This document shows positions 15,369-23,642 of a stretch of 64,000 nucleotides of DNA, in pieces. Each line of letters starts with the position of its first letter. The stretch's first letter is position 1. The position numbers and the translations under genes were made by a program. The DNA is from Flavobacterium sp. 9R (lineage in GTDB: Bacteria; Bacteroidota; Bacteroidia; Flavobacteriales; Flavobacteriaceae): the NCBI RefSeq assembly GCF_902506345.1, contig NZ_LR733413.1:2985197-3049196 (forward strand), written 5' to 3'. The notes under the pieces were generated by a model that worked only from the letters and a program-made list of their open reading frames with translations, ran no database searches and had not been told where the DNA came from.

Positions 15369-16106
15369 ATGGACTTAAATAAATTAGAAAAAAATTTAAC
15401 AAGGTTTGACGATAACGTTGTTATGATGGTTGATTACTTAAAGCAATCATTGGAAAATTTTTATGATGTCCATAAAGCATCAATTGAGAACTATGACAAT
15501 TGGAAAATCAATTGTGAAAAAGAAGAGTACCTAAGAAATCCTGACTATAAAATATACCAACTTAAAAATCGTAATTCTATTCCAAGTGTTGTTGCTAATG
15601 TAAAATGGAAATTTCTCTATGATGGAGAATATCTAAAGAATAAGGCTACTATGGTTTATTTAGGCAACATTACTCAATACCCCGATTTAGAAAACGATGA
15701 AGTGCTTCTTAAAAATGTTAATGGAATAATAACCAAACATTTTAATCTTAAATCTCCTTCATCAATCATTGACCCTAATGATTTAAAGTTAAATAAAGAT
15801 GAGGTGGAGTTATATTATTATTGGAAGAATAAGTTAATAGAATTAGAATATAGATTAACCCCAATTTATTATCTATCACAATCTAAAAATGATAACCCCG
15901 AACAAAAAATAATCAATATTAAATGGGGATTTGAAGTAATGGGGAAACCAAATAAACCTCGTTATATTCTAAAGAGGTACTCGGTTGATAAAAGATTTAT
16001 TGATAATTTAGATAACCCGGATTTAGATTTTCAACTAAAAATGATTGTAAAAGAGCATATTTCTAAAGTTTGCCCTGTTTTTTTTCACCCTCCAATTAAA
16101 AATTAA
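15369..16106 (+). CDS. hypothetical protein
   Basis: This 245-residue protein starts at the ATG at 15369; a TTG three codons earlier is less likely. It begins with a helical, coiled-coil-like region (DLNKLEKNLTRFDD, VDYLKQSLENFYDVHKAS) and continues with mixed, aromatic-rich sequence (VELYYYWKNKLIELEYRL). No membrane segment is visible. It stands alone between the divergent trio and the ParB-methyltransferase gene. I do not recognise it. Confidence 0.6.
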   Translation: MDLNKLEKNLTRFDDNVVMMVDYLKQSLENFYDVHKASIENYDNWKINCEKEEYLRNPDYKIYQLKNRNSIPSVVANVKWKFLYDGEYLKNKATMVYLGNITQYPDLENDEVLLKNVNGIITKHFNLKSPSSIIDPNDLKLNKDEVELYYYWKNKLIELEYRLTPIYYLSQSKNDNPEQKIINIKWGFEVMGKPNKPRYILKRYSVDKRFIDNLDNPDLDFQLKMIVKEHISKVCPVFFHPPIKN

Positions 16107-16181
16107 TTCATACAAAACACTAGTAAAATCAGCACTTAACATTTTATTTTAAAATATTATTGATTTTTTTCGGTCTAAATG

Positions 16182-16214
16182 TTTGCATAATTCATTAATG
16201 CTTTTGTATCTTTG
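16182..16214 (+). promoter_or_regulatory. Bacteroidota promoter of the ParB-methyltransferase gene
   Basis: TTTG (16182-16185), 21 bases, then TATCTTTG (16207-16214) is a close match to the consensus. The leader of about 125 nt contains two hairpins: AGTG/CACT at about 16272-16285 and TGACG/CGTCA at about 16296-16312. Confidence 0.7.
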
Positions 16215-16345
16215 CAGAGGAATTACAACTAATACCGGTTTTTAGGTAATTCAATGTTCTTATAAGTTCGAAGTGAGAAACCACTATAAAATTTTTGACG
16301 AGAACACCGTCAGAAAACCCTGTTCATTCTAAAAACTTATTTATT

Positions 16346-17803
16346 ATGAACAATTTTTTACAAACGCCTAAAATTTCTGTGGTGGCTCCACAAAAGTTGA
16401 AGAGAAATTCAACAACTCATTTCATGTATGTAGTTCCTGTGAACTACGATGAGATTCGTAACAATATCCAAGAGTTTGGATTATTGACCCCTTTATTAGT
16501 GAATTTAGATTATGAGATAATCTCCGGTAATCTTCGTCATCAAATTGCAATCGACTTGGGTCTTAAAGAAGTACCTGTTGTTTTTATTGATGCCCCTGAG
16601 GATATGAAAGCTATTTTGTCTGTATCTACTAATAAATTTAGAGTAAAATCTATTGTTGAGATTGCATCAGAGATTAGATTTTATGAAGAGTATTATTCTG
16701 TAGGTAGAGGAACAAGAACAGACCTTAATCCTCAAGTAAAAGTTATGAAAGAAGAAAAGGATTCGGCTTTTAATTCTATAGGTCAATACAAAGTAAATAA
16801 AGTTAAATCTATTGAAAAGAAAGTTGTTCAGTTACACGGTAAGAATATTGAAAAAATCAATAAAGAATTTTCGAGAGTAGATAGGGATGAAATTACTTTA
16901 AATGAATTAGATAAAAGGTTGGATAGAGAGTTACTTAAACTAAATAACAAATCTGTTATTCCAAAGAATTACGAATTTATTACGGAGAAGGTAAAAATAT
17001 ACAACTCATCTTGTGGTGATTTATATCATTTAGAGGATGAATCAATACAAACAATAATCACGTCTCCTCCCTACTTCCAAATGAGAAATTACGGAACTGG
17101 TAAAAAACAACTTGGTCTTGAAAAGGAAGTTATGGACTTTATCAATAATCTATGTGATTTATTTGAAGACTCAAAAAGGGTATTAAAGAACGACGGTTCA
17201 TTGTTTGTTAATATAAATGATTGTGTGATTAACGGTGAGTACCAAAGTGTTCCTGAACTGTTTTTGATTGAAATGAAGAGACGACGTTGGAAGTATGTAG
17301 ACCAATATCTTTGGTTGAAAACTAACGCTCAGTTTACTCCAGGTAATAGAAGTGTAAGGAATTTCGAACCAATATTTCATTTTGTTAAAAGTGATGATTA
17401 TTATTTCAACGACACTTGGTTAACTGAATTTATTGATGATAATCATTCAATATCGATGGGGACAAAAAAGAAATATCCAAAACTAGTCTCAGGACTTGAT
17501 TTCAGAGATAATATTTTAACCAATGCTAGTTCTAATACTTTAGAATTACGAAATAAGTGTAAAACTGATGGTAATTTTTTAATGGAACATTCGGCGACGT
17601 ATCCACTTTCCCTGCCCTTAATTTTTGTTTTATCTACTTCTAAACCCGGGGATAAAATTTTAGATATGTTCAACGGAACAGCATCAACCGGTGAGGTGTC
17701 CGTTTTAACAAACAGGGATTATGTAGGATATGAATTAAATCCACAATTCATTATGGCATCTAAAGTTAGGTTAGAGGGTTATGAATTAGGTCAAGTAGCG
17801 TAG
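16346..17803 (+). CDS. ParB-like domain plus DNA methyltransferase
   Basis: This is a 485-residue protein if the ATG at 16346 is used; a TTG 17 codons upstream is less likely. The N-terminus (about 30-110) is a ParB/sulfiredoxin-like domain (EIRNNIQEFGLLTPLLV, IISGNLRHQIAIDLG). The C-terminal half is a beta-class methyltransferase with motif IV TSPPYFQM near residue 241 before motif I DMFNGTASTGE near residue 438. SPPY is typical of N4-cytosine enzymes, though N6-adenine cannot be excluded. No restriction partner is adjacent, so it is probably an orphan methylase like those of phages and mobile elements, protecting the island or controlling its genes. Confidence 0.87.
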   Translation: MNNFLQTPKISVVAPQKLKRNSTTHFMYVVPVNYDEIRNNIQEFGLLTPLLVNLDYEIISGNLRHQIAIDLGLKEVPVVFIDAPEDMKAILSVSTNKFRVKSIVEIASEIRFYEEYYSVGRGTRTDLNPQVKVMKEEKDSAFNSIGQYKVNKVKSIEKKVVQLHGKNIEKINKEFSRVDRDEITLNELDKRLDRELLKLNNKSVIPKNYEFITEKVKIYNSSCGDLYHLEDESIQTIITSPPYFQMRNYGTGKKQLGLEKEVMDFINNLCDLFEDSKRVLKNDGSLFVNINDCVINGEYQSVPELFLIEMKRRRWKYVDQYLWLKTNAQFTPGNRSVRNFEPIFHFVKSDDYYFNDTWLTEFIDDNHSISMGTKKKYPKLVSGLDFRDNILTNASSNTLELRNKCKTDGNFLMEHSATYPLSLPLIFVLSTSKPGDKILDMFNGTASTGEVSVLTNRDYVGYELNPQFIMASKVRLEGYELGQVA

Positions 17804-17841
17804 TTGCAAAAATTAGTTATGAATTAAAAAATTAAAAGGAT

Positions 17842-18051
17842 ATGAACATAGAAAATAGATATTTAAACGTGGCTCAACTTGCTGAGTATTTACAAATTTC
17901 AAAATCAAACATTTATAAAAGAACTACAAACGGTTCTATTCCAATTATCAAAATGAGAAAAAGAGTTTTATTCGATAAATATGAAATTGATAGATGGATG
18001 AGTAACGGATGTGATTCAAATTTCGAAATGCCAACACTAAAAGCAGCATAA
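17842..18051 (+). CDS. excisionase-like HTH protein
   Basis: This 69-residue MerR/excisionase-type winged helix has YLNVAQLAEYLQISKSNIYK, the DNA-binding helix pair, followed by IPIIKMRKRVLFDKYEIDRW, the usual wing. Small HTH_17 proteins beside an integrase commonly act as recombination directionality factors. The gene ends 4 bases before the integrase start, so the two are probably one transcript. Direct evidence for excision is lacking. Confidence 0.82.
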   Translation: MNIENRYLNVAQLAEYLQISKSNIYKRTTNGSIPIIKMRKRVLFDKYEIDRWMSNGCDSNFEMPTLKAA

Positions 18052-18055
18052 TTAT

Positions 18056-19264
18056 ATGGCTACATTCACATTAGTTTTAGACACTCGACTGAAAATGAAA
18101 AATGGGAAGTACAATCTTTCTATTCGAGTTCTAAACGGTAAGGAGCAGATTTATTTACAATTGTCTAAAATGACGAAAGAACAGTACAATCATATTTTTG
18201 TAAAAAAATCTATGGATGTAAGTTGTAGAGAGTTTAGAAAAAGTTGTAATGAAAGTTTAGCAAAGAGCGAAAGTTTATTTACGGAGATTAAACCATTTAA
18301 TAAACAAAAGTATAGAGAACAATTCTTTAAGGTTGAAGGGACAAATACAAATTCATTATTATTAGGTGACTTGTTTGATAGATTTATAGATAACTACAAA
18401 GGTTTAAAGTTATCTAGTATGAAGCATTACAAATACACAAAACTTGTATTTGAAAATTATAGTCCCAATGTTAATATATTAGATGTTAATCTCTCGTTTA
18501 TAAATCATTTTGTAAAAGATAGAACTCAAGCAGGAATTAGTCAAAGTACGATTGAATCTAATCTTCGTAATCTAAGGAGGATTGTAAATTATTTCACAAA
18601 CGAGGAGAAGATTTTACCCTCATATTATCAGTACCCATTTGGCAAAGGTGGATATAGTATTCAAAACTTATTCCCAAGTAAATTAGTATTGACTAACGAT
18701 GAGATTAAAAATATAATTAACATGACTGAATTTGATTCTCCACAACAGGAATATGCAAGAGATATTTGGGTTATGTTATATCGATGTAACGGCATCAATT
18801 TTGCAGATTTACTTAGAATGAGATGGGTAGATGTAAGAGGAGAGTGTATTGAGTTTTTTAGAAAAAAGACAGAGACTACAAGAAAAAGCAATAGAAAAAA
18901 AATTATGGTTCCACTCACTAATGAATTGAAGTCACTTATTGATAAAGTTGGTGTTAAGGACAGTGCTTTTATACTTGGTAAATTAAAAGAAGGTTATACA
19001 GATAATATGTTTGATAACAAGAGTCATAAATGGAAGGCTATAATTAACGCTCAGTTGGAATTGATAACACAAAAATTGAATTTATCGGTACCACTAAGAA
19101 CAAAGAGTGCAAGAGATTCCTATGCAACAACTCTCAATAGAGCCGGAGTATCAAAAGATAAGATAGGAGAAATGTTAGGACATGCAAACTCAATTGTGAC
19201 AGAACATTATATTGCGAGTTTAGATAGAGAGACTGTATTTCAAGTAAATAAACACCTTTTATAA
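18056..19264 (+). CDS. tyrosine integrase of the island
   Basis: This 402-residue site-specific recombinase has an N-terminal arm-binding region, a SAM-like core-binding domain (about 105-200) and a catalytic domain. The catalytic domain contains KSARDSYATTL with the second arginine, and LGHANSIVTEHY with the histidine and nucleophilic tyrosine. The first catalytic arginine position reads Asn (CNGINFADL), and the HxxR histidine position reads Lys. IntDOT of CTnDOT is also known to lack Arg I, so this is not necessarily inactivating. The gene lies 180 bp from attR, as expected for an integrase acting at the island ends. Confidence 0.93.
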   Translation: MATFTLVLDTRLKMKNGKYNLSIRVLNGKEQIYLQLSKMTKEQYNHIFVKKSMDVSCREFRKSCNESLAKSESLFTEIKPFNKQKYREQFFKVEGTNTNSLLLGDLFDRFIDNYKGLKLSSMKHYKYTKLVFENYSPNVNILDVNLSFINHFVKDRTQAGISQSTIESNLRNLRRIVNYFTNEEKILPSYYQYPFGKGGYSIQNLFPSKLVLTNDEIKNIINMTEFDSPQQEYARDIWVMLYRCNGINFADLLRMRWVDVRGECIEFFRKKTETTRKSNRKKIMVPLTNELKSLIDKVGVKDSAFILGKLKEGYTDNMFDNKSHKWKAIINAQLELITQKLNLSVPLRTKSARDSYATTLNRAGVSKDKIGEMLGHANSIVTEHYIASLDRETVFQVNKHLL

Positions 19265-19275
19265 GGTGTTTTTTT
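19250..19275 (+). terminator. integrase terminator overlapping the stop codon
   Basis: AAACACCTT pairs with AAGGTGTTT around a short loop containing the TAA stop, followed by a T-run. It ends transcription right at the integrase 3' end. Confidence 0.85.
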
Positions 19276-19322
19276 ATTTAAGGATGTAGCCTAATTATTG
19301 TCAAATAAATCCCCTCATTTAC

Positions 19323-19345
19323 AAGCAAGATTTCAAGCAAGATTT
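19323..19345 (+). repeat. right arm-type integrase sites
   Basis: AAGCAAGATTT occurs at 19323-19333 and 19335-19345, a 12-bp period. The same 11-mer is at the left end (1421). It lies between the integrase terminator and attR and is probably bound by the integrase N-terminal domain. Confidence 0.6.
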
Positions 19346-19446
19346 TGGGTAAAATGATGATAAAAAATGATAAATAAAAGAAAATATAAAAATCATAACT
19401 TGTTGAAGGTCAATAAATACGGGGCTTTACAAAGTCCTTTTGAGAC

Positions 19447-19490
19447 ACTCATAATCAGGTGGTCCCTGGTTCGAGCCCAGGTGGGACCAC
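19447..19490 (+). repeat. attR: 44-bp direct repeat
   Basis: This exact copy of 1329-1372 is a tRNA 3' half without a 5' half. It marks the right end of the island. The original downstream chromosome, including the old tRNA terminator, starts at 19491. Confidence 0.95.
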
Positions 19491-19497
19491 AAGTAAG

Positions 19498-19533
19498 AAA
19501 ACCCTTCTTGAATAATTTCAGGAAGGGTTTTTT
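19498..19533 (+). terminator. original tRNA terminator, displaced
   Basis: AAACCCTTCTTGAA pairs imperfectly with TTCAGGAAGGGTTT and is followed by Ts. It stands directly after attR and would be the native terminator of the tRNA in an island-free chromosome. Confidence 0.75.
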
Positions 19534-19626
19534 GGTAAAAAAAGTAATTTATATTTTTTTATGAATTAAAATATTGGTTATTTTGCCGAGAAATTAAGGC
19601 ATTAGTTTGCTAATGTGTAGATAATT

Positions 19627-19839
19627 ATGAAAGACAAATTAAAAAGTGTAGTGGGGTTATTAGTACTTCTGATTAGTAGTACTTCTTTGTATGCTGCTGG
19701 TCCGCCAAGTCCAGGCAGAAGACCGCCACCACCGCCAAAATTACCAATTGATGACTATATAGGTATATTGGTTATTCTTTCGATTCTTTATGGCTTTTAT
19801 GTCATTAATAATACATTAAAAACAAAAACTCCAAGATAG
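19627..19839 (+). CDS. small proline-rich membrane protein
   Basis: This 70-residue protein has a signal peptide (VVGLLVLLISSTSLYA), a proline-rich linker (GPPSPGRRPPPPPKLP) and one C-terminal membrane helix (YIGILVILSILYGFYVI). This architecture recurs in small Flavobacterium envelope proteins. It is a single-gene unit whose stop codon lies inside the terminator hairpin. Function is unknown. Confidence 0.72.
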   Translation: MKDKLKSVVGLLVLLISSTSLYAAGPPSPGRRPPPPPKLPIDDYIGILVILSILYGFYVINNTLKTKTPR

Positions 19840-19852
19840 CTTGGAGTTTTTT
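19825..19852 (+). terminator. rho-independent terminator
   Basis: AAAACTCCAAG pairs with CTTGGAGTTTT around a 4-base loop, with a T-run. The loop holds part of the TAG stop of the small membrane protein. Confidence 0.88.
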
Positions 19853-19888
19853 GTTTTTTAGCCATATTGACTTTTTTTTAAAACTTTT

Positions 19889-20476
19889 TTAGTTCAAAGA
19901 ATGCAAACGCGCTACATATTTTCCTATCACATCAAATTCTAGATTTACAACAGTGCCGACCTTAAAATTATGAAAATTTGTGTGTTCATAGGTATAAGGA
20001 ATGATGGCAACACTAAATTTGTTTTTTTCTGAATTGACAACAGTTAGACTTACGCCGTTAACGGTTATGGATCCTTTTTCAATAGTAATATTGCTACGGT
20101 TGGGATCGTATTCAAAAGTGTAGTGCCAACTTCCATTTGTTTCATAGGCTTCGGTACAAGTGGCAATTTGATCTACGTGTCCCTGAACAATATGACCGTC
20201 TAATCGATCGCCTAGCTTCATGGCTCTTTCTAGATTGATTTCGTCATTTACGTTCCAACTAGCAATATTGGTTTTGCTTATGGTTTCGGCGATGGCGGTA
20301 ACCATATATTGGTTTTCGTTAATTGCTACCACTGTAAGGCAAATGCCGTTATGAGCTACGCTTTGGTCTATTTTTAGTTCGGGTGTAATGCGGGAGGAAA
20401 GTGTAAGATGCAAGTTGTTTTGCTCTTTTTTTATTTCTGTTACAATACCAAGGGTTTCTATAATTCCTGTAAACAT
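19889..20476 (-). CDS. ribE: riboflavin synthase, alpha subunit
   Basis: This 195-residue enzyme catalyses dismutation of two 6,7-dimethyl-8-ribityllumazine molecules to riboflavin. It begins with the invariant MFTGIIETLG and contains two lumazine-binding barrel repeats (SVAHNGICLTVV in the first, GSITVNGVSLTVV in the second) and GHIVQGHVDQ between them. The length is close to the normal 200-215. It is divergent from pdxA with a 57-bp intergenic region. Confidence 0.95.
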   Translation of the reverse strand: MFTGIIETLGIVTEIKKEQNNLHLTLSSRITPELKIDQSVAHNGICLTVVAINENQYMVTAIAETISKTNIASWNVNDEINLERAMKLGDRLDGHIVQGHVDQIATCTEAYETNGSWHYTFEYDPNRSNITIEKGSITVNGVSLTVVNSEKNKFSVAIIPYTYEHTNFHNFKVGTVVNLEFDVIGKYVARLHSLN

Positions 20477-20492
20477 TCTTATTTTATTTTAC

Positions 20493-20500
20493 TAAATTTG
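20493..20500 (+). promoter_or_regulatory. -7 box for pdxA
   Basis: TAAATTTG fits the Bacteroidota box and lies 33 bp before the pdxA ATG. A clear -33 element is not seen. Confidence 0.45.
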
Positions 20501-20533
20501 TAGCTCAAAATTAGTAATAAAAAACGGGAGCTC

Positions 20534-21583
20534 ATGAATAAAACTGCAGAAAATATAATAGTTGGAATTTCGATAGGAGATTTAAACGGTATTGGAAGCG
20601 AAGTAGTCTTAAAAACTTTTGAGGATGCTCGAATGTTAGAATTTTGTACTCCTGTAATTTTTGCTAATGTGAAAATTGTTTCTTTTTTGAAGAAAGGCTT
20701 TGAGTCTACTTCAAGTATTCACGGGATTGACAAACTGGATCAAATAGTATTAGGTAAAATTAATGTCTATAATCTATGGCGTGAAGGTGTTGATTTGAAT
20801 TTAGGAACAAACGATGATAAAGTTGGGGAATACGCCATTAAGTCATTTGTGGCGGCAACTAAAGCTTTGAAAGAAGGGATTGTAGATGTTTTGGTTACTG
20901 CCCCTATCAATAAATACAATATTCAATCGGAAAGTTTCAAATTCCCAGGTCATACAGATTATTTAGCACAAGAGTTGGAGGGCGATGCCTTAATGTTAAT
21001 GGTGAGTGATAATTTACGTGTAGGCTTACTTACGGATCATGTGCCATTGAATGAAGTAGCGGGGCATTTGACTGAGGAATTGATCAAAAAGAAAATCGAA
21101 ACCGTAAAACAAAGTTTGATCAGAGATTTTAGTATCAATAAACCTAAAATTGCTGTGCTTGGTCTGAATCCACATTGTGGAGATGGCGGAGTGATTGGCT
21201 CAGAAGATGATGCTGTGCTTAAGCCAACCTTGAAAAAAATATTCGATAAAGGTACGCTGGTTTTTGGCCCTTTTCCTGCAGATAGTTTTTTTGGAAGCAA
21301 TCATTATGAGAAATACGATGCAATTATTGCTACTTATCATGATCAAGGGTTAATTCCTTTTAAAACATTGTCTTTTGGTAGAGGAGTGAATTATACTGCT
21401 GGATTAGATAAAGTGAGAACCTCACCCGACCACGGAACAGCATACGATATTGCAGGCAAGAATCAAGCGGATTTTACCTCTTTTAAAGAGGCCGTTTATT
21501 TGGCAATAGACATCTATAAATCAAGAATTCAGTACCAAGAAGTGAGCTCAAATCCACTAAAATTAAAAGAAAAACAGTTATAA
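20534..21583 (+). CDS. pdxA: 4-hydroxythreonine-4-phosphate dehydrogenase
   Basis: This 349-residue cytoplasmic enzyme carries out the NAD-dependent oxidation step of the DXP-dependent pyridoxal phosphate pathway. Family signatures are VGISIGDLNGIG at the start, TAPINKYNI, the metal-site histidines in FPGHTDYLAQ and ATYHDQGLIPFK, and VRTSPDHGTAYDIAGK. Length is normal. The next gene follows after 95 bp with its own putative -7 box. Confidence 0.95.
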   Translation: MNKTAENIIVGISIGDLNGIGSEVVLKTFEDARMLEFCTPVIFANVKIVSFLKKGFESTSSIHGIDKLDQIVLGKINVYNLWREGVDLNLGTNDDKVGEYAIKSFVAATKALKEGIVDVLVTAPINKYNIQSESFKFPGHTDYLAQELEGDALMLMVSDNLRVGLLTDHVPLNEVAGHLTEELIKKKIETVKQSLIRDFSINKPKIAVLGLNPHCGDGGVIGSEDDAVLKPTLKKIFDKGTLVFGPFPADSFFGSNHYEKYDAIIATYHDQGLIPFKTLSFGRGVNYTAGLDKVRTSPDHGTAYDIAGKNQADFTSFKEAVYLAIDIYKSRIQYQEVSSNPLKLKEKQL

Positions 21584-21626
21584 ACAAAAAAAGGTGAATA
21601 ACATTATTAGATTTATAATAATTTTA

Positions 21627-21634
21627 TATCTTTG
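21627..21634 (+). promoter_or_regulatory. -7 box for the DUF177-rpmF unit
   Basis: TATCTTTG matches the box TAnnTTTG and is placed 45 bp before the DUF177 start. Confidence 0.5.
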
Positions 21635-21678
21635 CACCCCGATTCAGACAATTCAGAATAGGGAAAATTGTTGATGAA

Positions 21679-22242
21679 ATGAACAAGAGAAAAGAATTCA
21701 TAATTCCATTCGTGGGATTGAAGCTAGGGAAACATCAATTTGAATACCAAATCAATAATTCGTTCTTTGAGATCTTTGACTTTAGTGAGTTTGAAAAATC
21801 AAACATCAAAGTAAATGTAGTTTTAGAAAAAAAAGCGAATTTATTAGAATTAGATTTTAAACACAAAGGAACCGTTCAAGTACCTTGTGATTTAACAGGG
21901 GAAGAATTTGATTTACCAATAAAAGGTAAAATTAAATTAATTGTACGTTTCGGAGAAACGTTTAATAATGATAACGAAGAGTTATTAATTTTGCCATTTG
22001 GAGAATTTGAGGTGGATATTGCACAGTACATCTATGAAATGATAGTGTTGTCAATTCCTTTAAAGAGAATTCATCCAGGGGTAAAAGATGGTACTTTGCA
22101 ATCAGAAGCTTTAGAAAAGCTTAAAACAATGACTGCAAAAAAAGAAGTAAAAGAGAAGAATAAAGAGAATAAGCAACAACAGAATCAAGAAAATATTGAC
22201 CCTAGATGGGACAAATTAAAGCAACTATTAACGGATAAATAA
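21679..22242 (+). CDS. DUF177 (YceD-like) protein
   Basis: This 187-residue protein contains the core YceD signature region VQVPCDLTGEEFDLPIKGK and the later acidic strand LLILPFGEFEVDIAQYIYE. It ends in a lysine/glutamine-rich tail (KEKNKENKQQQNQ) and WDKLKQLL. The family is almost always encoded directly upstream of rpmF, as here with a 9-bp gap, and is linked to 23S rRNA/ribosome biogenesis. It is co-transcribed with L32. Confidence 0.88.
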   Translation: MNKRKEFIIPFVGLKLGKHQFEYQINNSFFEIFDFSEFEKSNIKVNVVLEKKANLLELDFKHKGTVQVPCDLTGEEFDLPIKGKIKLIVRFGETFNNDNEELLILPFGEFEVDIAQYIYEMIVLSIPLKRIHPGVKDGTLQSEALEKLKTMTAKKEVKEKNKENKQQQNQENIDPRWDKLKQLLTDK

Positions 22243-22251
22243 TATAGTAAA

Positions 22252-22446
22252 ATGGCACATCCTAAAAGAAAAGTCTCGAAAACAAGAAGAGATAAGAGAA
22301 GAACACATTACAAAGCAACTGTAGCTCAAATCGCTACTTGTCCTATTACAGGAGAAGCACATTTATACCACAGAGCTTACTGGCATGAAGGTAAAATGTA
22401 CTACAGAGGGCAAGTTGTTATAGATAAATCTGTAGCTGTTGCTTAA
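22252..22446 (+). CDS. rpmF: 50S ribosomal protein L32
   Basis: This 64-residue basic protein starts [17 protein letters not shown] and ends with the Bacteroidota-type [16 protein letters not shown]. It is a structural protein of the large subunit. It is co-transcribed with the DUF177 gene and followed by a strong terminator. In many bacteria this unit leads into fatty acid genes, and fabH follows here. Confidence 0.96.
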   Translation: MAHPKRKVSKTRRDKRRTHYKATVAQIATCPITGEAHLYHRAYWHEGKMYYRGQVVIDKSVAVA

Positions 22447-22469
22447 TACGTTTTAGCAAAAAATAGTAG

Positions 22470-22496
22470 AACTCTCACTTTGTGGGAGTTTTTTTT
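22470..22496 (+). terminator. rpmF terminator
   Basis: AACTCTCAC pairs with GTGGGAGTT around a 3-base loop, with one G-U pair, and is followed by a T-run. Confidence 0.85.
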
Positions 22497-22619
22497 ATTG
22501 TTTATAATTTTCTCAAATAAGAAAAGCTAAAACAGTACTTTTAGAATAAATTTTGTAATTTTCAGGTCTTTTAAATTAAAAAATCAAGTAGTAATATTTG
22601 ATAGTAATAGTCGTACACA

Positions 22620-23618
22620 ATGAATGCAATTACCGCAGCAATTACCGCAGTAGGTGGGTATGTTCCTGACTTTGTGCTTTCTAATAAAGTATTGGAAACC
22701 ATGGTTGATACTAATGATGAATGGATCACTACTCGTACAGGAATTAAAGAAAGAAGAATATTAAAGGAAGAAGGAAAAGGAACTTCATTTTTGGCCATTA
22801 AAGCCGCACAAGACTTAATATCAAAAGCTAATATTGATCCACTAGAAATAGATATGGTGATTATGGCAACTGCCACACCAGACATGCCAGTAGCATCAAC
22901 AGGTGTTTATGTTGCTACAGAAATTGGTGCAACCAATGCTTTTGCTTATGATTTACAAGCTGCTTGTTCTAGTTTCTTATACGGAATGTCTACTGCAGCA
23001 GCCTACATTCAATCAGGAAGATATAAAAAAGTACTATTAATAGGAGCAGATAAAATGTCTTCTATTATTGATTATACAGACAGAGCAACATGCATTATTT
23101 TTGGAGATGGTGCTGGAGCGGTTTTATTCGAGCCTAATTATGAAGGATATGGTTTGAAAGATGAATATTTAAGAAGCGATGGCGTAGGTCGTGATTTCTT
23201 AAAAATTCCTGCAGGAGGTTCTATTCTTAGAACATCGGCTCAAACGGTAGAAGAAAACATGCACAATATCATTCAAGACGGTAAAACAGTTTTTAAATAT
23301 GCTGTAACCAATATGGCGGATGCAAGTGAATTGATTTTGCAAAGAAATAATTTGACCAATGAAAATGTTGCTTGGTTGGTGCCTCACCAGGCAAACAGAA
23401 GAATTATCGATGCAACGGCCAACAGAATGAACCTTGAAGAAGAAAAAGTGTTAGTTAATATCGAGCGTTATGGTAACACAACATCGGCGACTTTACCTTT
23501 AGTGCTTCATGATTTTGAAAAGAAACTAAAAAAAGGAGATAATATTATATTTGCTGCTTTCGGAGGAGGATTTACTTGGGGATCTATTTATTTAAAATGG
23601 GCCTACGACACAAAATAA
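22620..23618 (+). CDS. fabH: beta-ketoacyl-ACP synthase III
   Basis: This 332-residue condensing enzyme starts fatty acid synthesis from acyl-CoA and malonyl-ACP. The catalytic triad is visible: Cys in DLQAACSSFLYGM, His in VPHQANRRI and Asn in ERYGNTTSATLPL. The C-terminal AAFGGGFTWGS is also typical. It leads the fabH-accB-accC cluster, 24 bp before accB, so initiation of synthesis and supply of malonyl-CoA are probably co-regulated. Confidence 0.96.
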   Translation: MNAITAAITAVGGYVPDFVLSNKVLETMVDTNDEWITTRTGIKERRILKEEGKGTSFLAIKAAQDLISKANIDPLEIDMVIMATATPDMPVASTGVYVATEIGATNAFAYDLQAACSSFLYGMSTAAAYIQSGRYKKVLLIGADKMSSIIDYTDRATCIIFGDGAGAVLFEPNYEGYGLKDEYLRSDGVGRDFLKIPAGGSILRTSAQTVEENMHNIIQDGKTVFKYAVTNMADASELILQRNNLTNENVAWLVPHQANRRIIDATANRMNLEEEKVLVNIERYGNTTSATLPLVLHDFEKKLKKGDNIIFAAFGGGFTWGSIYLKWAYDTK

Positions 23619-23642
23619 ATTAAAACTAAAAACAAAACAATT

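Larger units (their letters stand above)
1373..19490. mobile_element. 18.1-kb genomic island in a tRNA gene
   Basis: The element lies between exact 44-bp copies of the tRNA 3' half. Next to its right end it carries a tyrosine recombinase (18056-19264) preceded by an excisionase-like HTH protein (17842-18051). Arm-type repeats of AAGCAAGATTT occur just inside both ends. Most cargo is of the accessory kind: DNA methyltransferases, a helicase, a GIY-YIG protein, a reverse transcriptase, a serine recombinase and several unknowns. I see no relaxase, coupling protein or type IV secretion gene, so this looks like a non-conjugative integrative element or defence island rather than an ICE. Ability to excise is not shown. 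Confidence 0.93.

Noticed and set aside
1373..19490. Conjugative transposon (ICE)
   Set aside because: No relaxase, coupling protein or Tra genes are present among the readable genes.
19367..19564. 65-codon frame across attR
   Set aside because: It reads through the tRNA half and the terminator; not a gene.
20477..20533. FMN riboswitch before ribE
   Set aside because: The divergent gap is only 57 bp, too short for the RFN element.
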